From NCBI GenBank assembly GCA_022559845.1, contig CM040121.1, positions 508,690,566-508,754,565 on the forward strand: DNA of 64,000 nt. The letters run 5' to 3'. The translations under genes were made by a program, and so were the position numbers. The stretch comes from Amorphophallus konjac (lineage: Eukaryota; Streptophyta; Magnoliopsida; Alismatales; Araceae). Positions within the stretch are counted from its first letter, which is position 1. Each line of letters opens with the position of its first letter. A model generated the notes under the pieces. The model was not told the DNA's origin and ran no database searches. It saw only the letters and a list, made by a program, of their open reading frames with translations. Below, one piece after another: positions 26,446-37,418 of the stretch.

Positions 26446-27080
26446 CTAAAATAAACAAGTTGCCATACCATTAAAGTTGACTGAGAACCAACTGTTATAA
26501 AGAATCATACCAATATATGAAGTAAATCTAGAGTTAAAACCCATTCTCTTCAAAACTGCTATAATGAAGTCCCACTCCATCCTATCATAGGCTTTAGCCA
26601 TATCTAGTTTAAAAATCACATTATGGCCTCTCACTTTCTTGTTTAAATCCATCATAAGTTGTCGAGCTAGTGCTATATTGTCCAGAATGTATCTGCCTTT
26701 CACAAAAGCTCCTTGCTTCAAAGAGATTATACTTGGCAACAGTGGAGCCAGCCTTCAGAAATAATCCGGGTAATAATTTTGTATGAGAAATTGCATAGGC
26801 TGATAGGTCTAAAATCATTGAAAGACTTAGGTTCATGCACCTTGGGAATTAAAGTAATGAGGGAAGAGGAAATTCCCCTTGGAAGGGGGTATCCTTTAAA
26901 GAAAGCACATACCGCTGCTATTACATCTTCCCCCACAATGTCCCAAGCAGAGGTAAAGAAATCTCCACTAAAACCATCCGGGTCAGGGGAACTAGAGCCT
27001 TTTAAAGACCAGACTACATTTCAGACCTCAGTTGCATCTGGCAAAGCACAAAGAGATAGGTTTTGAGCCTTAGTTATAAC
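26446..27080 (-). pseudogene. L1 ORF2: reverse transcriptase N-terminal half
   Basis: Two overlapping minus frames (26936-26727 and 26739-26446) carry the fingers/palm motifs PRGISSSLITLIPKV, FNDFRPISLCN, QGAFVKGRYILDN and FKLDMAKAYDRMEWDF (first catalytic Asp). A frameshift near 26735 and a stop at 26446 break it. Confidence 0.9.
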
Positions 27081-27539
27081 CTAAGGGATGTAATTCAACA
27101 TAGAATGATCTATCATATGCTCCTCTGATGAGAAAAGTTGTTTGAAATAGGCTACTGCATGATTCTGAAGGGTTGCCTGCTCATTACACCACTCAGCTGG
27201 GCTTCCAACCTTAAGTCTAGTTATAAAATTCCTTCTTCTGTTACACTGAGCAATTGCATGGTAAAAAGAAGTGTTTCTATCACCACTCTCAATCCAATCT
27301 ATCCTTGATTTTTGATTCCAGAAAGGCTCATCTCTAAAAAGAGCTTGACGGAGCCTGGCATTTGCTACAGAGAGACCCTCTTTATTTATGGGGGAAGGAT
27401 CTGTATTATATAGGTTCTGTTTAATTTCAACTTCAGCTTCAGCTTGGCTTTTATTCAAAGAAATATCCCCAAAAACTTCTTTGTTCCATTTTCTAAGGGC
27501 TTCCTTGACAGCCTTCAACTTAAAGAAAAGCATGTCCAA
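27081..27539 (-). pseudogene. L1 ORF2: linker between endonuclease and reverse transcriptase
   Basis: This 152-codon minus frame includes LRKWNKEVFGDISLNKSQAE and DWIESGDRNTSFYHAIAQCN, the typical plant L1 segment joining endonuclease to reverse transcriptase. A stop separates it from the endonuclease. Confidence 0.85.
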
Positions 27540-27563
27540 GGCATTAGGATGGTTGGTCCGGGC

Positions 27564-28412
27564 CTACTTCCATACATTAGAAACCAATTGTTTGAAAGAG
27601 TCATGAGTGCACCACATTTTCTGGAAGACAAAACGACCTGGCCATTTAGGCAAGCTGTCTAGAAAGATCAGTAACGGAGCATGATCTGAAGGGCCTCTTG
27701 ATAAATGCTTAACAGTAAGATGGGAAGCCATAGAAAGGCAGTTGCTATTTACAAAAATTCGATCAAGCCTGGCCCGGATGTTTGCAGCACCAGATCTGTT
27801 ATTTGTCCAAGTCATACATGGTCCTTGAAATCCAGCATCAATCAAACCAGCAGAGCAGGAGAAGGAATTAAAATCCAACATTGATGCTAGGGCCGGGGGG
27901 TCTCCACCCACCTTCTCAGATAAACTAGCTATACAATTAAAATCTCCCCCCACCAACCATGGAACCGACACTGAAGCACCAAAATTAGCTAGGTCATTGA
28001 AGAGATCCTATCTTATTCGAGGATTGCAAGAGGCATATACAAATGTATAATATGTACAAAAAGAATTGTCAATTTTTTGACGCAAAGTAATATGCTGGGG
28101 AGAGGAGACTATTACCTCCAAATTATTGCTTTCATGCCAGAAGACCCAAATCTTAGATTCTTCTGAATTATTGCCAGCACAGCCCCTGAGATTGAGATAT
28201 CTTCCGAATTAGGGAGCTCTGTTGAAAGAGATCATTGGTTCTGAAATGGCCACCAGGCTGGCCTTATTTGACTGCACATTTTGTTTTAAGCATCTACGGG
28301 AGACAGAATTCCCAACCCCCCATATATTCCAAAAAATAATAGATTGTATCATTGAGGATTCAAATAATGACCTCCATCGATCTGGCTTTAGATCTAGTGA
28401 TGACCCCACCAT
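27564..28412 (-). pseudogene. L1 ORF2: apurinic-type endonuclease domain
   Basis: The minus frames 28412-28209 (FWNIWGVGNSVSRRCLKQ, LVAISEP) and 27971-27564 (VPWLVGGDFNCIAS, RLDRIFVN, SDHAPLLIF) give the start, the GDFN motif and the SDH motif of the AP-like endonuclease that nicks target DNA. The middle (about 28208-27972) is in other frames with a stop near 28010, so at least one indel is present. Confidence 0.9.
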
Positions 28413-28965
28413 CAGGAGGCTTATTTAAATTCTCACTTCCTTTTCCAAGCAGTTTGACTTGCAGTATCTCATTATCTAACTGCGCCTTGTCAGCCACTGA
28501 AATGCAAGCTGAGAATAAATATGTCTCCTCAACATTGCTGGGAACCTCCACATCACAGACCACAACCAAAGCCTCAGAATCTAAAATTGATATCTCTTTA
28601 GGCTCAGCATGATTCTGTTGATTTTCCACTTCAACTTCACCAGAAAGACTATTCAAAGGAGAGGAAACTGGATCCCCCTCACTGACCAGTAATTCACAAA
28701 CATCAAGTGCCTGGAAACCATTAGGTCCTTTATCTATACATCCATCAAAAGCTGACTTAGAAGAGGAGAGGGGCTCCACAAGTGTAGACTGCAATATAAT
28801 TGAGGTCGAGGTCTCCCCAATCGCCTGCACCCGATCTTGGGATGCCCCAACAGCGACATTTTCACAAGAATTTATTTGCTGCAATTCAAGAGACTCCACG
28901 ACCTGATGAAGAATTTCAAATTTATTTCCCGTTGCCACATTTTGCCAAGCAGCCGGAGGATCCAC
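28360..28965 (-). pseudogene. L1 ORF1 C-terminal tail
   Basis: This 201-codon acidic, Ser/Val-rich frame ends TRSKARSMEVI and overlaps the start of the endonuclease frame. Its position and composition match the poorly conserved tail of plant L1 ORF1. No specific motif is visible. Confidence 0.65.
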
Positions 28966-28999
28966 TTGCTAGGGCCGAAAGACCTGTCTGAAATTTATT

Positions 29000-29859
29000 G
29001 GTGGATTCAGCAAGCCTCCACGGTAAGTAGTGTGATCCATCTGTTGCTTTCGAGTTTCATTCTTTCTCTGTTTCTTTTTGCAGTCCCCTTCTTGATGCCT
29101 GATCTTATGACAATGGGAACACAAGTGCGGCACTCTATGATAATTGATTGATTGCCAGAAGCCACCATTACCTTTTCCAATCCAAATTCAAGTGTTCCGC
29201 TATAATTCAAGATTAATTTCAACACAGACCAAGGCCTCAGAGGTGTTAGACATAGCTGCTGTAGCATCATGAATTCGCAGCACCGGACCAATATTGCCTA
29301 CTATTGATCGAAGCATTTCCTCATGATAGAAATTGACAAGAAGGGAGGGGAATCCAATCCAGACTGGAGCAGTAGGGGGATCTGCTTCGAAATCAAAGTC
29401 ATGTGTCCATCTAAAGAATCTGAACAAAAAGCCTTTGATATACAGATTTTTTTGTAGAAGAACTCTAAGAAAATCCACTTCACAACCCATCCGAATCAGA
29501 ATGTGTCTTGCATTCAATCTGCTAATGATAAACTCAGATATCAAATGAAGTCATAGCGAGAGACATGCCTTGATTTTCGGAATGGATGGGCGACCATAGG
29601 AACATTTGGCAATAATCGCGTTCAGAAAGGGCGTACATGATACCTGGATATCTTCTTGCGAGAAAAATACAGTGGGTTCGCCCTGATCCGTAAACGCTAG
29701 AGGTTTCATCTGGAGAGGAAGGCGCAGCCGAATGCAATCTTCCATGAGTGTCTGAGCAAAAGTCTTCCGAGGAACAACCACTGCAGCTTCTGTGGCACTA
29801 GCTTCATTACTCTCTAGAGGGATCTTGATCTCCCCTACCATGCCCGCCATGGCCGACAA
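29000..29859 (-). pseudogene. L1 ORF1: DUF4283 and zinc knuckle
   Basis: The minus frame 29859-29551 starts with MSAMAGMVGEIKIPLE and includes LMEDCIRLRLPLQMKPLAF. Frame 29544-29200 continues the DUF4283 domain (FRFFRWTHDFDFEADPP, VWIGFPSLLVNF). Further left a CCHC-like knuckle (minus HLCSHCHKI.HQEGDC) lies at about 29140-29080. This is the RNA-binding ORF1 of plant L1. A stop or frameshift near 29548 splits it, and the knuckle is in another frame. Confidence 0.85.
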
Positions 29860-29938
29860 GGAGGGGAGCTCACCAGGAAGAAAGCTAAAAGCGAAGGCGG
29901 GAAGTATCAGACGAAAGCTTCTCTCAGGTTTGGCACTT

Positions 29939-30751
29939 AGTTCCTAAACCCATTCATGGCAATATTATAGGCACTAAATGGGTCTTTCGGAATAAAATTG
30001 ATGAACAAGGTAACATAGTTAGAAATAAGGCTAGGCTGGTAGCTCAGGGGTATAATCAAGAATTGGGTATTGACTTTGAAGAATCTTTTGCTCCTGTAGC
30101 TAGGCTTGAAGCCATTAGGATTCTTTTAGTAATTGCATGTAATTTAGGAATAACCCTTCAGCAGATGGATGTTAAATCTGCATTTTTAAATGGTGATATA
30201 AAAGAAGATGTGTTTGTAAAATAACCCCCGGGTTTTGAATGTCTTGATTTTCCTTACCATGTCTATAAGTTTGACAAGGCACTCTATGGATTGAAGCAAG
30301 CTCCCCGAGCTTGGTATGACAAACTGAGTAAGTTCCTCACTGAAAAGGGATTTTCCAGAGGTAAGGTTGACCAGACATTATTCACAAAGGTATGTGAAAA
30401 AGAAATTCTGATCATTCAGATTTATGTAGATGATATAGTGTTTGGGTCAACCAATTCATCCATGTGTGAGGAATTTTCAGCATTAATGACTAGTAAATTT
30501 GAAATGAGCTCAATGGGAGAATTAAAATTTTTTCTTGGGTTGCAGGTCTGTCAGACTAAAGAAGGAACATTTATAACTCAAGAGAAATATGTCAAGGATC
30601 TACTGAAGAAATTCAAGATGGAAATCCTCAAAGCAATAACTGCACCAATGGGAACATCTACCAACCTTGATACTGACCCTGAAGGTAAAATGGTAGACCC
30701 CAAACTTTACAGAGGTATGATCGGATCCTTGTTATATTTAACTGCATCTCG
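29939..30751 (+). pseudogene. copia reverse transcriptase (continuation), cut by a CACTA terminus
   Basis: The sequence resumes after the L1 duplication with [51 protein letters not shown] and LYGLKQAPRAWYDK. The YVDD catalytic box is at about 30424-30435, followed by FFLGLQVCQT. A TAA replaces a codon in VFVK-PPGF at about 30221. The frame is lost at 30752 right after LLYLTAS, so RNase H and the 3' LTR are missing. Confidence 0.92.
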
Positions 30752-31600
30752 CACTACAAGAAAAGGCGCGATTAGCGACGGGAATTTTAGACGGATCTAT
30801 TTGAGTCTCAATATCCGTCTGAATTTCAGACGGATATATTTCGTCTGAAAATCCATTTCTATTTCAGACGTATAATTATCTGTCGCATTATCCATCTCAA
30901 TTTGAGACTTATATTCAGACAGAAACTATTCCGTCTGAAATTTATTAAAATTTCAGACAAAAATATAGTTCATCTGAAATACCATCTAAAATGCTGTCTG
31001 AAAATCATGAATTCCCGCGCCCAAATTGGGCCCCTCCCCGCCACTTCTTGTCACTCACTTTCCCCCACTCTCCCTCTCATTCTCTCTTTCATCCATCTCC
31101 CTACCGCCGTCTCCCCCGGAGCTGTCGCCGCCGCTGCCGCTGTCCTCCCTGTCGCCGCCATCCATGGTCCTCCTCGCCGTCGCCGTCCTCAATCATCGGC
31201 CAAAACTCACCATCTCCGTCCTCACTTCGGTAGGTAAACCCTCTCTATCCCTCTCCCTCTCCCGCTCCATCACTCCCTCTCACGCACACACTCGGCAAAG
31301 GATGCGCTCACCTAGCAAAGGAGGCGCCAACCGGGGGTGGTCGACCCCCTCCCTCTCCCGTTCTCCCTCCCCCTCTCACGGTCATGTCCCTCTCCCTCGC
31401 TGTGTTGGCAGCCCCCCTCCCTCGCCCTCTCTCCCTCTCCAGTTGGCCCCCCCTCCCCCTCACAGACACACTCACACACGTACACACGCACGCACAGACA
31501 CAGACACATGCACCGTTGGCCCCCCTCCCCTCCCTGCTCCCGCCCTCTCTCACCCTCATTGTATGAATTAGATAAATTAATTTAATTTAATTTTATTTAA
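30752..31600 (+). mobile_element. CACTA (En/Spm) transposon, one terminus
   Basis: The sequence begins CACTACAAGAAAA, the classic CACTA terminal inverted repeat. It is followed by about 240 bp of subterminal dyads built on CAGACGGAT and ATCCGTCTGA. A CT-rich, GC-rich leader-like region (about 31020-31560) is next, as in the CACTA at 49006. The 3 bp before it are TCG. No matching inverted terminus followed by TCG was found to the right, so the element is truncated or rearranged and its right limit is not defined. No transposase is visible. Confidence 0.75.
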
Positions 31601-34014
31601 TATATTTTTTATGCATGGTAGGATAATCGGTCGAGAGGACGGGAACGAAAGAATCAGAGTTTTTTGTGAATAAACAGTAAGTAAAAATTGATTTTATTTT
31701 TATATGTTGTTTGAATTTATTTTAATTTCTATAATCTTAAATAGATTTATTGTTAGGGTGATGGGAGGGGCAAATAAAGCATGTAAATTAATTTATTGAT
31801 TATATTTTCTGGTGGTGTTACATCAATGTTAATCAAATGTAGGTATTCTTTGGATTCGGGAAAAGGAAGGTTTTTTTTATGACGAGAAATCTAGTAGAGT
31901 AGTTGGGCGATGAATAACGATGGCTCTAGGGAGGATAGCTAGTGGGCGAACCGATTCAATGAACTTTCATATTCGAGTACTAATACTTTCTGCAATGCTC
32001 AACAAGTTCAAATCTCAATATAGGTGTGATCTTTTAACTTCGCTTAATACATAACACATACATGCCATTTGTCGACCAAACCGGATGTTCTTCCTCAAAA
32101 ATTTGTGTATCCTCGGCAAATGATTCAGCTGGATCCTAGACACTACAGAGCAATAAAGATCAATCAATATTAATGCTTTCCCAAAAACTTTTCATCTCAG
32201 AGACCCCCCCAAAAAAAGTTACCAGTTCAGAATGCTCTGTGGTCATCTCAATATTATGAGTATCCACTAAAGATAGAAGAGCAAACTTCGGTTTAAAAAA
32301 AACATGTCATCTTTACGAGGGGATTTTGAGTGCCTTTGTTTCCAGAAGATTCCCCCACTATCTCTTTTCCTTTCCTTTTCTTTCCTTCTGGAACTTCTTC
32401 GCTTTTCTCAGCCTTTGCTTCCTCGAGATGGACGAGTTCATCGGCCTTCCTTTTTCTTGGGCATCTCCAGAAGGCCCCTCCTTGCTTTTGCTCTTAGAAT
32501 CATTTTCTCTTTCGGACATGCTGATGTCTTGAGTTGGCGGTAGATGCTCCTCAGACACCTCTCCTTCCCCTCGGTCTTAGTTGATGGAATAGACATCACA
32601 GATGATTGTGATTGAAACGAGGACGTCCTCTTTCGAGAATGACAAGGGTGGAAGATGAACCAGGTGATCGGCACGTGAAAGGGCGAGAAGCAGAAATGGC
32701 GGAGAAGAAGACTAGAGAGACACTTACGACGGGAAGTCATGAGAGAGGAAATGACCTGGCTTATAAAAAGAAAAAGGGCGGAAGTTCAATCGGCACTTTT
32801 AGGGTTAAACAATGTATAAAATACATTATCATCTCTTTTTTTGACGTACACTTTATCCCCGAACTGCCCCTCTCGTGTATAGAATATTTTTCTTCACCTC
32901 CTTGATGGTCTTTGGCGTATTAAGCTTATATCTTATATGTCTATCGCTCAAAGGTTCATCTTTTAATGCATACCCAATGGAGATAAACACTTTTAGTCAT
33001 AGGTCAATGTCCAGTTAATAAAAAGTCACCAAGGTAACTCATTATTTTCATAAGATAAAGTTGGTTTTCAGATATATGTCTTATATTGTGTTTTAAATTC
33101 AGTTTCAGCCCCTGAGGTGGAACCAGAGTCAACCACATCTATTCTTTCTTTTGCCCCCTCTTTTTTTTTAATTTTTTTTTATTAGAGCATTCCAGTAAGA
33201 CTGACCTTTTTACACAAGGAGACATGTTTATCAGACACTAGAAACCCTGGTTACTCAGTACAGTCTACCTTCTTGCCTCTTTTTACGAACAGAGATAGCT
33301 TATTTCTTAATGACATAATTTTTAGATTTCTTTGATCTAGACTACTAGTTTCTCAGAAATTTGCCATTGCTCTGCCATTATTATTTATTTTGCTTGATGG
33401 TGTATTCCCTGGTCTACTTCATATTAGCTTGGAAGCATGATTTAAAAGCACTTTATAAGACATTTTCTCTTACCAGATTATCCCAAAACTCATGAATTCC
33501 AGATTGATGAATTTTATTAGGTTGGACATTTCTAGTCATTAAGAGTGTTTTAAGCTCCAGTGACAATGCATTCAAGAGTTCTCTTGAATAATTAACCATA
33601 AGATATAATCTTTATAGGCCGAAGATCACTCAATAGGGAAGACCAACATCTTCATACACTTCTGGGAGTGGTTTTTGGTCATAAAAATGCACGTTGGACA
33701 AGGATAATAATGTTCCATACATTGCTCCCCCTAAGTGTCAGCCCATGGGAAAGGAATTTAGATGAGAGGAGATGGATCATTTGATGATAAAGATGAAGGA
33801 TGAAGAGGTGAGCTTTCCAGCGACATTGGAGTAGAGGTCGAAATTGGTGTAGAGTTGCAGACTGCTTTAATCCAAGGATATCCTTAGCCAACTCTTGACC
33901 CAACCACTTCTGATTAGACATGACAATTTCAGCTCAACATCTCATCTTAAACACTTCTAGCTTTCAAACTCATAATGTGCACCAACTGCTTCATTCCACT
34001 CAGAATAGTTCAGC
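31601..34014. other. unclassified gene-less stretch
   Basis: No recognisable coding domain is present. The left part (to about 32280) is AT-rich and may be CACTA interior. At 32300-32760 is a CT-rich stretch with a TATA-like TTATAAAAAG near 32760 on the plus strand (CTTTTTATAA on the minus strand), which could be an LTR leader. At 33000-34014 the composition and CTCCCCCTAAG-type runs resemble the non-coding internal region of the SIRE-like elements further right. Confidence 0.4.
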
Positions 34015-34369
34015 TCCCCCTTACTGAGTGCCAAGATCCAAAATTAGGCAGCACTTTGTTTTTCTTGCAGATAGAGAGAGGTAAAAACATGTTTTATTTC
34101 TAGGCCCTTGTGCACACATTCAAGTGACTCTTTTTAGATTTTCATAATAATGTTCTGTGCGAAGAGCTAACATGTAGAGAGAGTGACCATTCATGTAGTA
34201 ACAATTTAGAAGCACTCTTATTATTTGCACGCATTTATCTAGAACATTAACATTAGTACGATTGGAAGACTGACCTGAATAGAAATCCAGACATGGGGTT
34301 TTCTCCTTCGAATGTCGTGGCTCAGTTACCTTTTTATTTCATTCCACGGCATACCTGCAAGTTAGCACT

Positions 34370-36589
34370 CTATTTGGCATGGGCAGGTACCCAAACGGTC
34401 TTGGGTCCTGCATGATTAGTAGTACTTTTGATGGGTGCTTTCCACAACTTTTGGTCCTCTGTATCATCATGTATCATTAAAGAGTAACCATTCATCATGT
34501 GTCCAATTCCCCCACAATCATTACAGAGAGCATCATGCTTTGATTTCTTATTGTGCATACAGTTATTTGCATGGAGTTTTTGTGCAGGTGCATACTGGTT
34601 TCTATTTTTATCATGGAAGTTGTTGCTGTTGATCTTACCAAACTTGTTTTCCTTAACAGGATGTCTAGCATTTTTGAAATTTGCCCGCCTATTTTGAAGG
34701 TGCCAACAGTCCTTGACTGTATGGCCATACTTTCTACAGTGACAGCATTTGAGAGAATTTCTTCTGAACGAGCCTGACCAGCATTCAGTGGCCTTGTGAC
34801 CAATCTTGTTACAGTTAAAGCAAGTGATGTGCTGGTTCATTGAAACAAATTTTCTCTTATTAAAACCGTGTTGGCTTGTAGGGAATTTAACATGATATGA
34901 ATTAGGTCTTTTCTTACCATTTCTAAACTAACAATGAGCAGCAGCGTGTCCTACTTTACCACAATTTGAACATGTGACACTCTTTTTCTAAGTGACAGGG
35001 AACTTGGCCTGAGGATCCCTAGCATGTATTTTTCTAGCATTCAGATCATCTGATTCCATTAAGTTGCATTCATGCATCAAGTGACCAATCTTGTTACAGT
35101 AATAACATTTCATGAGTTCCCTTTTATGTGCATGTCTAGGTGTATTAGTGCGTTTTACAGCATGCACATTTTCAATATGAGTGTGATTCAATCCTTTCTT
35201 CACATAACTGCCCTTTTCCATTTTTCCAGTTTGTTTCTGATTTTTTTGAACATTAGGTTGTTTATTTTCTAAGGTGGTGACTACATTTGATGCTTTGATA
35301 AAGGTTATCGTTAGCTTGTTTTTGAAAACCTGTTTGTTGACATTGTTGTAGCCTAACCCTTCATTTTGAGCATTCACCTTAACTCCTAGCAACCTGTCCA
35401 GATTTTCTTTTCCATCAACAAATTTAGACAAGACTTTGTTCAAATCCTGAATTTTATTTTCAAGAGATGCAATGTGTATTTCATAACTAGCAATCTCTCG
35501 ATCACTGCAATTGACAACTTCATTCAACACTTTGTTGACATTTTTGTATTCTTCGATCTCCTTTCTCAGCTCATCAACTTTTTCAATTTCGTTTGTACAG
35601 ATGATTTTCCCTTTTTCCAATGTAAGAAGTCTTTCAGACATGGCATTGTTCAACACTTTTAATTTTTCAATTTCTTCTTTAAGCTTATCATTTTGAACTA
35701 ATTCATTTGTTAAAATTTGATTATCTGAATTGGCTTCCTCTCTCCTTTTAAATTCAGAAGTTTCCTTCAGATCTTTTTGAAGTTTTTCAATATTTTTCTG
35801 TAACTCCATGTTTACATATTTGATGGCTTCAAAATTTTCAGCTAACAAATTCTTCTCTTACTCAAGTTTTCAAGTTTTTCTTAGTTTTCTTTAACAGATT
35901 TTCTAAGGGAATCATTTTCAGATTTTACCTTGTTTAATTCTGAGTTGACTTGTTCAAGATCCTTCAGAAGTTTCAGCAAATTTTGATTATCAGACTTACA
36001 CACATCATGAGATTGTTCCAGCTCCAAGTAATTTTCATCTGTGAGATCAGAGATATTCTGACTAGTTTTCTTTTTCAACCTTTTGTATTATTTTCTAAGT
36101 TTTTCATGTGACTCTAGCAGATCACCATATGCATTCCGTCAATCATCCAGAGTATAACTCTCGAAGGGGTTTACCTGATCATCATCCTCGTCTTCATTTT
36201 GGTTGCTACTTTCACAGCTTCCATTAGCCATCATGCAAACGTCCTCCCTTTTTCCAGTGAGCTAGCTTTAGTTTCTCCAAAACGTCCTTTGCAGACCTGC
36301 AGTCAAGAAGAGAAGGATGTAAGACCTTGTCAGTAGCTGCTTTCATCAGATTCAAAACTTTCTGATTTTCCTCATGCTTTAATCTGTGACTGTCGGTCCA
36401 CTTGGACATTTTCTTTGATAATCTGTGAGGACCATGTGAAATTAATTTCCACAGATCAGGATCAGCTGAGATTACACTTCTACGCAGACTTACGAACCAC
36501 GAAGCAAAATTCAAACTGTTGAAGATCGGTGGATGAGCCATGGATCTAAGACAGCAACCGGATACGTACCACACAAACACAGGATCCAC
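34370..36589 (-). pseudogene. SIRE-like gag, five zinc knuckles, no pol (broken)
   Basis: Reading minus, the frame 36589-36224 gives the N-terminal gag domain (FNSLNFASWFVSLRRSV, DPDLWKLISHGP, DCRSAKDVLEKLKLAHWK). An acidic segment and a long coiled coil follow (36078-35881, 35848-35350), then KENLDRLLGVKVN and EGLGYNNVNKQ, the SIRE gag signature. The CCHC knuckles are CYYCNKIGHLMHEC, CSNCGKVGHAAAHC, CFNCNKIGHKATEC, CCHCRKYGHTVKDC and CNDCGGIGHMMNGY; the last lacks its final Cys. The frame ends GPKTVWVPAHAK then stop, where protease would start in an autonomous element. Several internal stops separate the pieces. Confidence 0.85.
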
Positions 36590-36621
36590 TTAGAATCGAT
36601 AAATCTGGGCAGTAAGAACCC

Positions 36622-36633
36622 GCTCTGATACCA
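36622..36633 (-). other. primer-binding site of SIRE-like element
   Basis: The minus strand reads TGGTATCAGAGC, five bases from the LTR end at 36639. It is complementary to plant initiator Met tRNA. Confidence 0.88.
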
Positions 36634-36638
36634 CTTAT

Positions 36639-37418
36639 TGAGTGAAGAGCCCGGATTCAGAGGGGGGTGAATGAATCCCAGAAGGAAATTTGCCCAATTT
36701 GAAACTAAGATCTTGATTAACACTGAACTTACAAAGACTTGCGAAAATAAAAATAACTAACACACACAAAATTGAACTTCTCCGAAACATAGAATCAAGC
36801 ACTAATGGTGCATACAGACAGATAAGTCGTTGAACACACAATCTAACCTATATGTATTATGTAGCATGCTATCACAGCAGACAGGAACAACACCGAACCA
36901 ATCAATTGATTAGAGTATAAAGCTTTCAAGGAACCTTCAGATAAACAATCACCAAAGATTTCACCAGTTACAATTGAAGCTTACTAGACATTCATCTAAT
37001 CAAGAAACAGGTGAGCAATCAGAAAGCCATAAGATCAACCAAACCATTCAGATGCCAACCTGCGAATGGGGTAGAAGATAGAGAGTAACCACACCAAAGC
37101 AATCACACAGTATGCAAGGTTTTTTAGGTGGTTCGGCCAGATCCACAGTCTGCCTACGTCCACCCCTCACTCCAAACCAGAGTAAGGCTTCCCTTGCAAT
37201 AGCAAGAACCGCAGACTCAGTCTGTAGACAGACGCTGCCTAATAGCTTGACAAACCGAGGGAGACAGATCCCTCAAACCAAGTTCTGCAACTCACAGAAG
37301 CTTGGCACCTGGACTTGCTACCCACAAGACTAGAACCGGAGACAATCCTCCCTTCCTCCAAACCGGAGGGAAACCCACAAGTAGCACACCACTACTTGCA
37401 ACCGGAGACTATGTCTCC
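36639..37418 (-). repeat. 5' LTR (minus) of SIRE-like element, proximal part
   Basis: It begins TGAGTGAAGAGCC and shares the block GGGGGGTGAAT and the block TTTTTTAGGTGGTTCGG with the LTR of the element inserted next to it, so the two belong to related families. It is interrupted at 37418/37419 by insertion of the gag-only element. Confidence 0.75.

Larger units (their letters stand above)
13027..29925 (-). mobile_element. L1-type LINE, near full length, split by a gypsy element
   Basis: On the minus strand from 29925 leftwards come ORF1 (DUF4283 and zinc knuckle), endonuclease, reverse transcriptase with YADD, zf-RVT, and after the gypsy insertion an RNase H domain and a short poly(A). Without the inserted gypsy element (13862-24808 and its duplication) it is about 6 kb, close to full length for plant L1. 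The flanking 13-bp duplication is intact. Stops and frameshifts in both ORFs make it inactive. Confidence 0.92.
1..30751 (+). mobile_element. Ty1/copia retrotransposon (SIRE/Maximus-like), 5' end outside window, split by two insertions
   Basis: The parts 1-1668, 10765-13026 and 29939-30751 read in order as copia gag, protease, integrase and reverse transcriptase on the plus strand. The breaks coincide with target-site duplications (AAACC at 1664-1668 and 10760-10764; a 13-bp repeat at 13014-13026 and 29926-29938), so the three parts were one element. The long coiled-coil gag and the GPKxxWVP motif before the protease suggest the SIRE/Maximus lineage. The 5' LTR lies outside the window. RNase H and the 3' LTR are absent because a CACTA terminus cuts the element at 30752. 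Several stops and frameshifts make it inactive. Confidence 0.9.

Noticed and set aside
31026..31585. Pro/Ser/Leu-rich frames after the CACTA terminus.
   Set aside because: Low-complexity CT-rich DNA open in several frames at once; a transposon leader is more likely.
32304..32905. Possible small genes near a TATA-like site.
   Set aside because: Open frames on both strands are short and have no recognisable domain; an LTR or transposon leader cannot be excluded.
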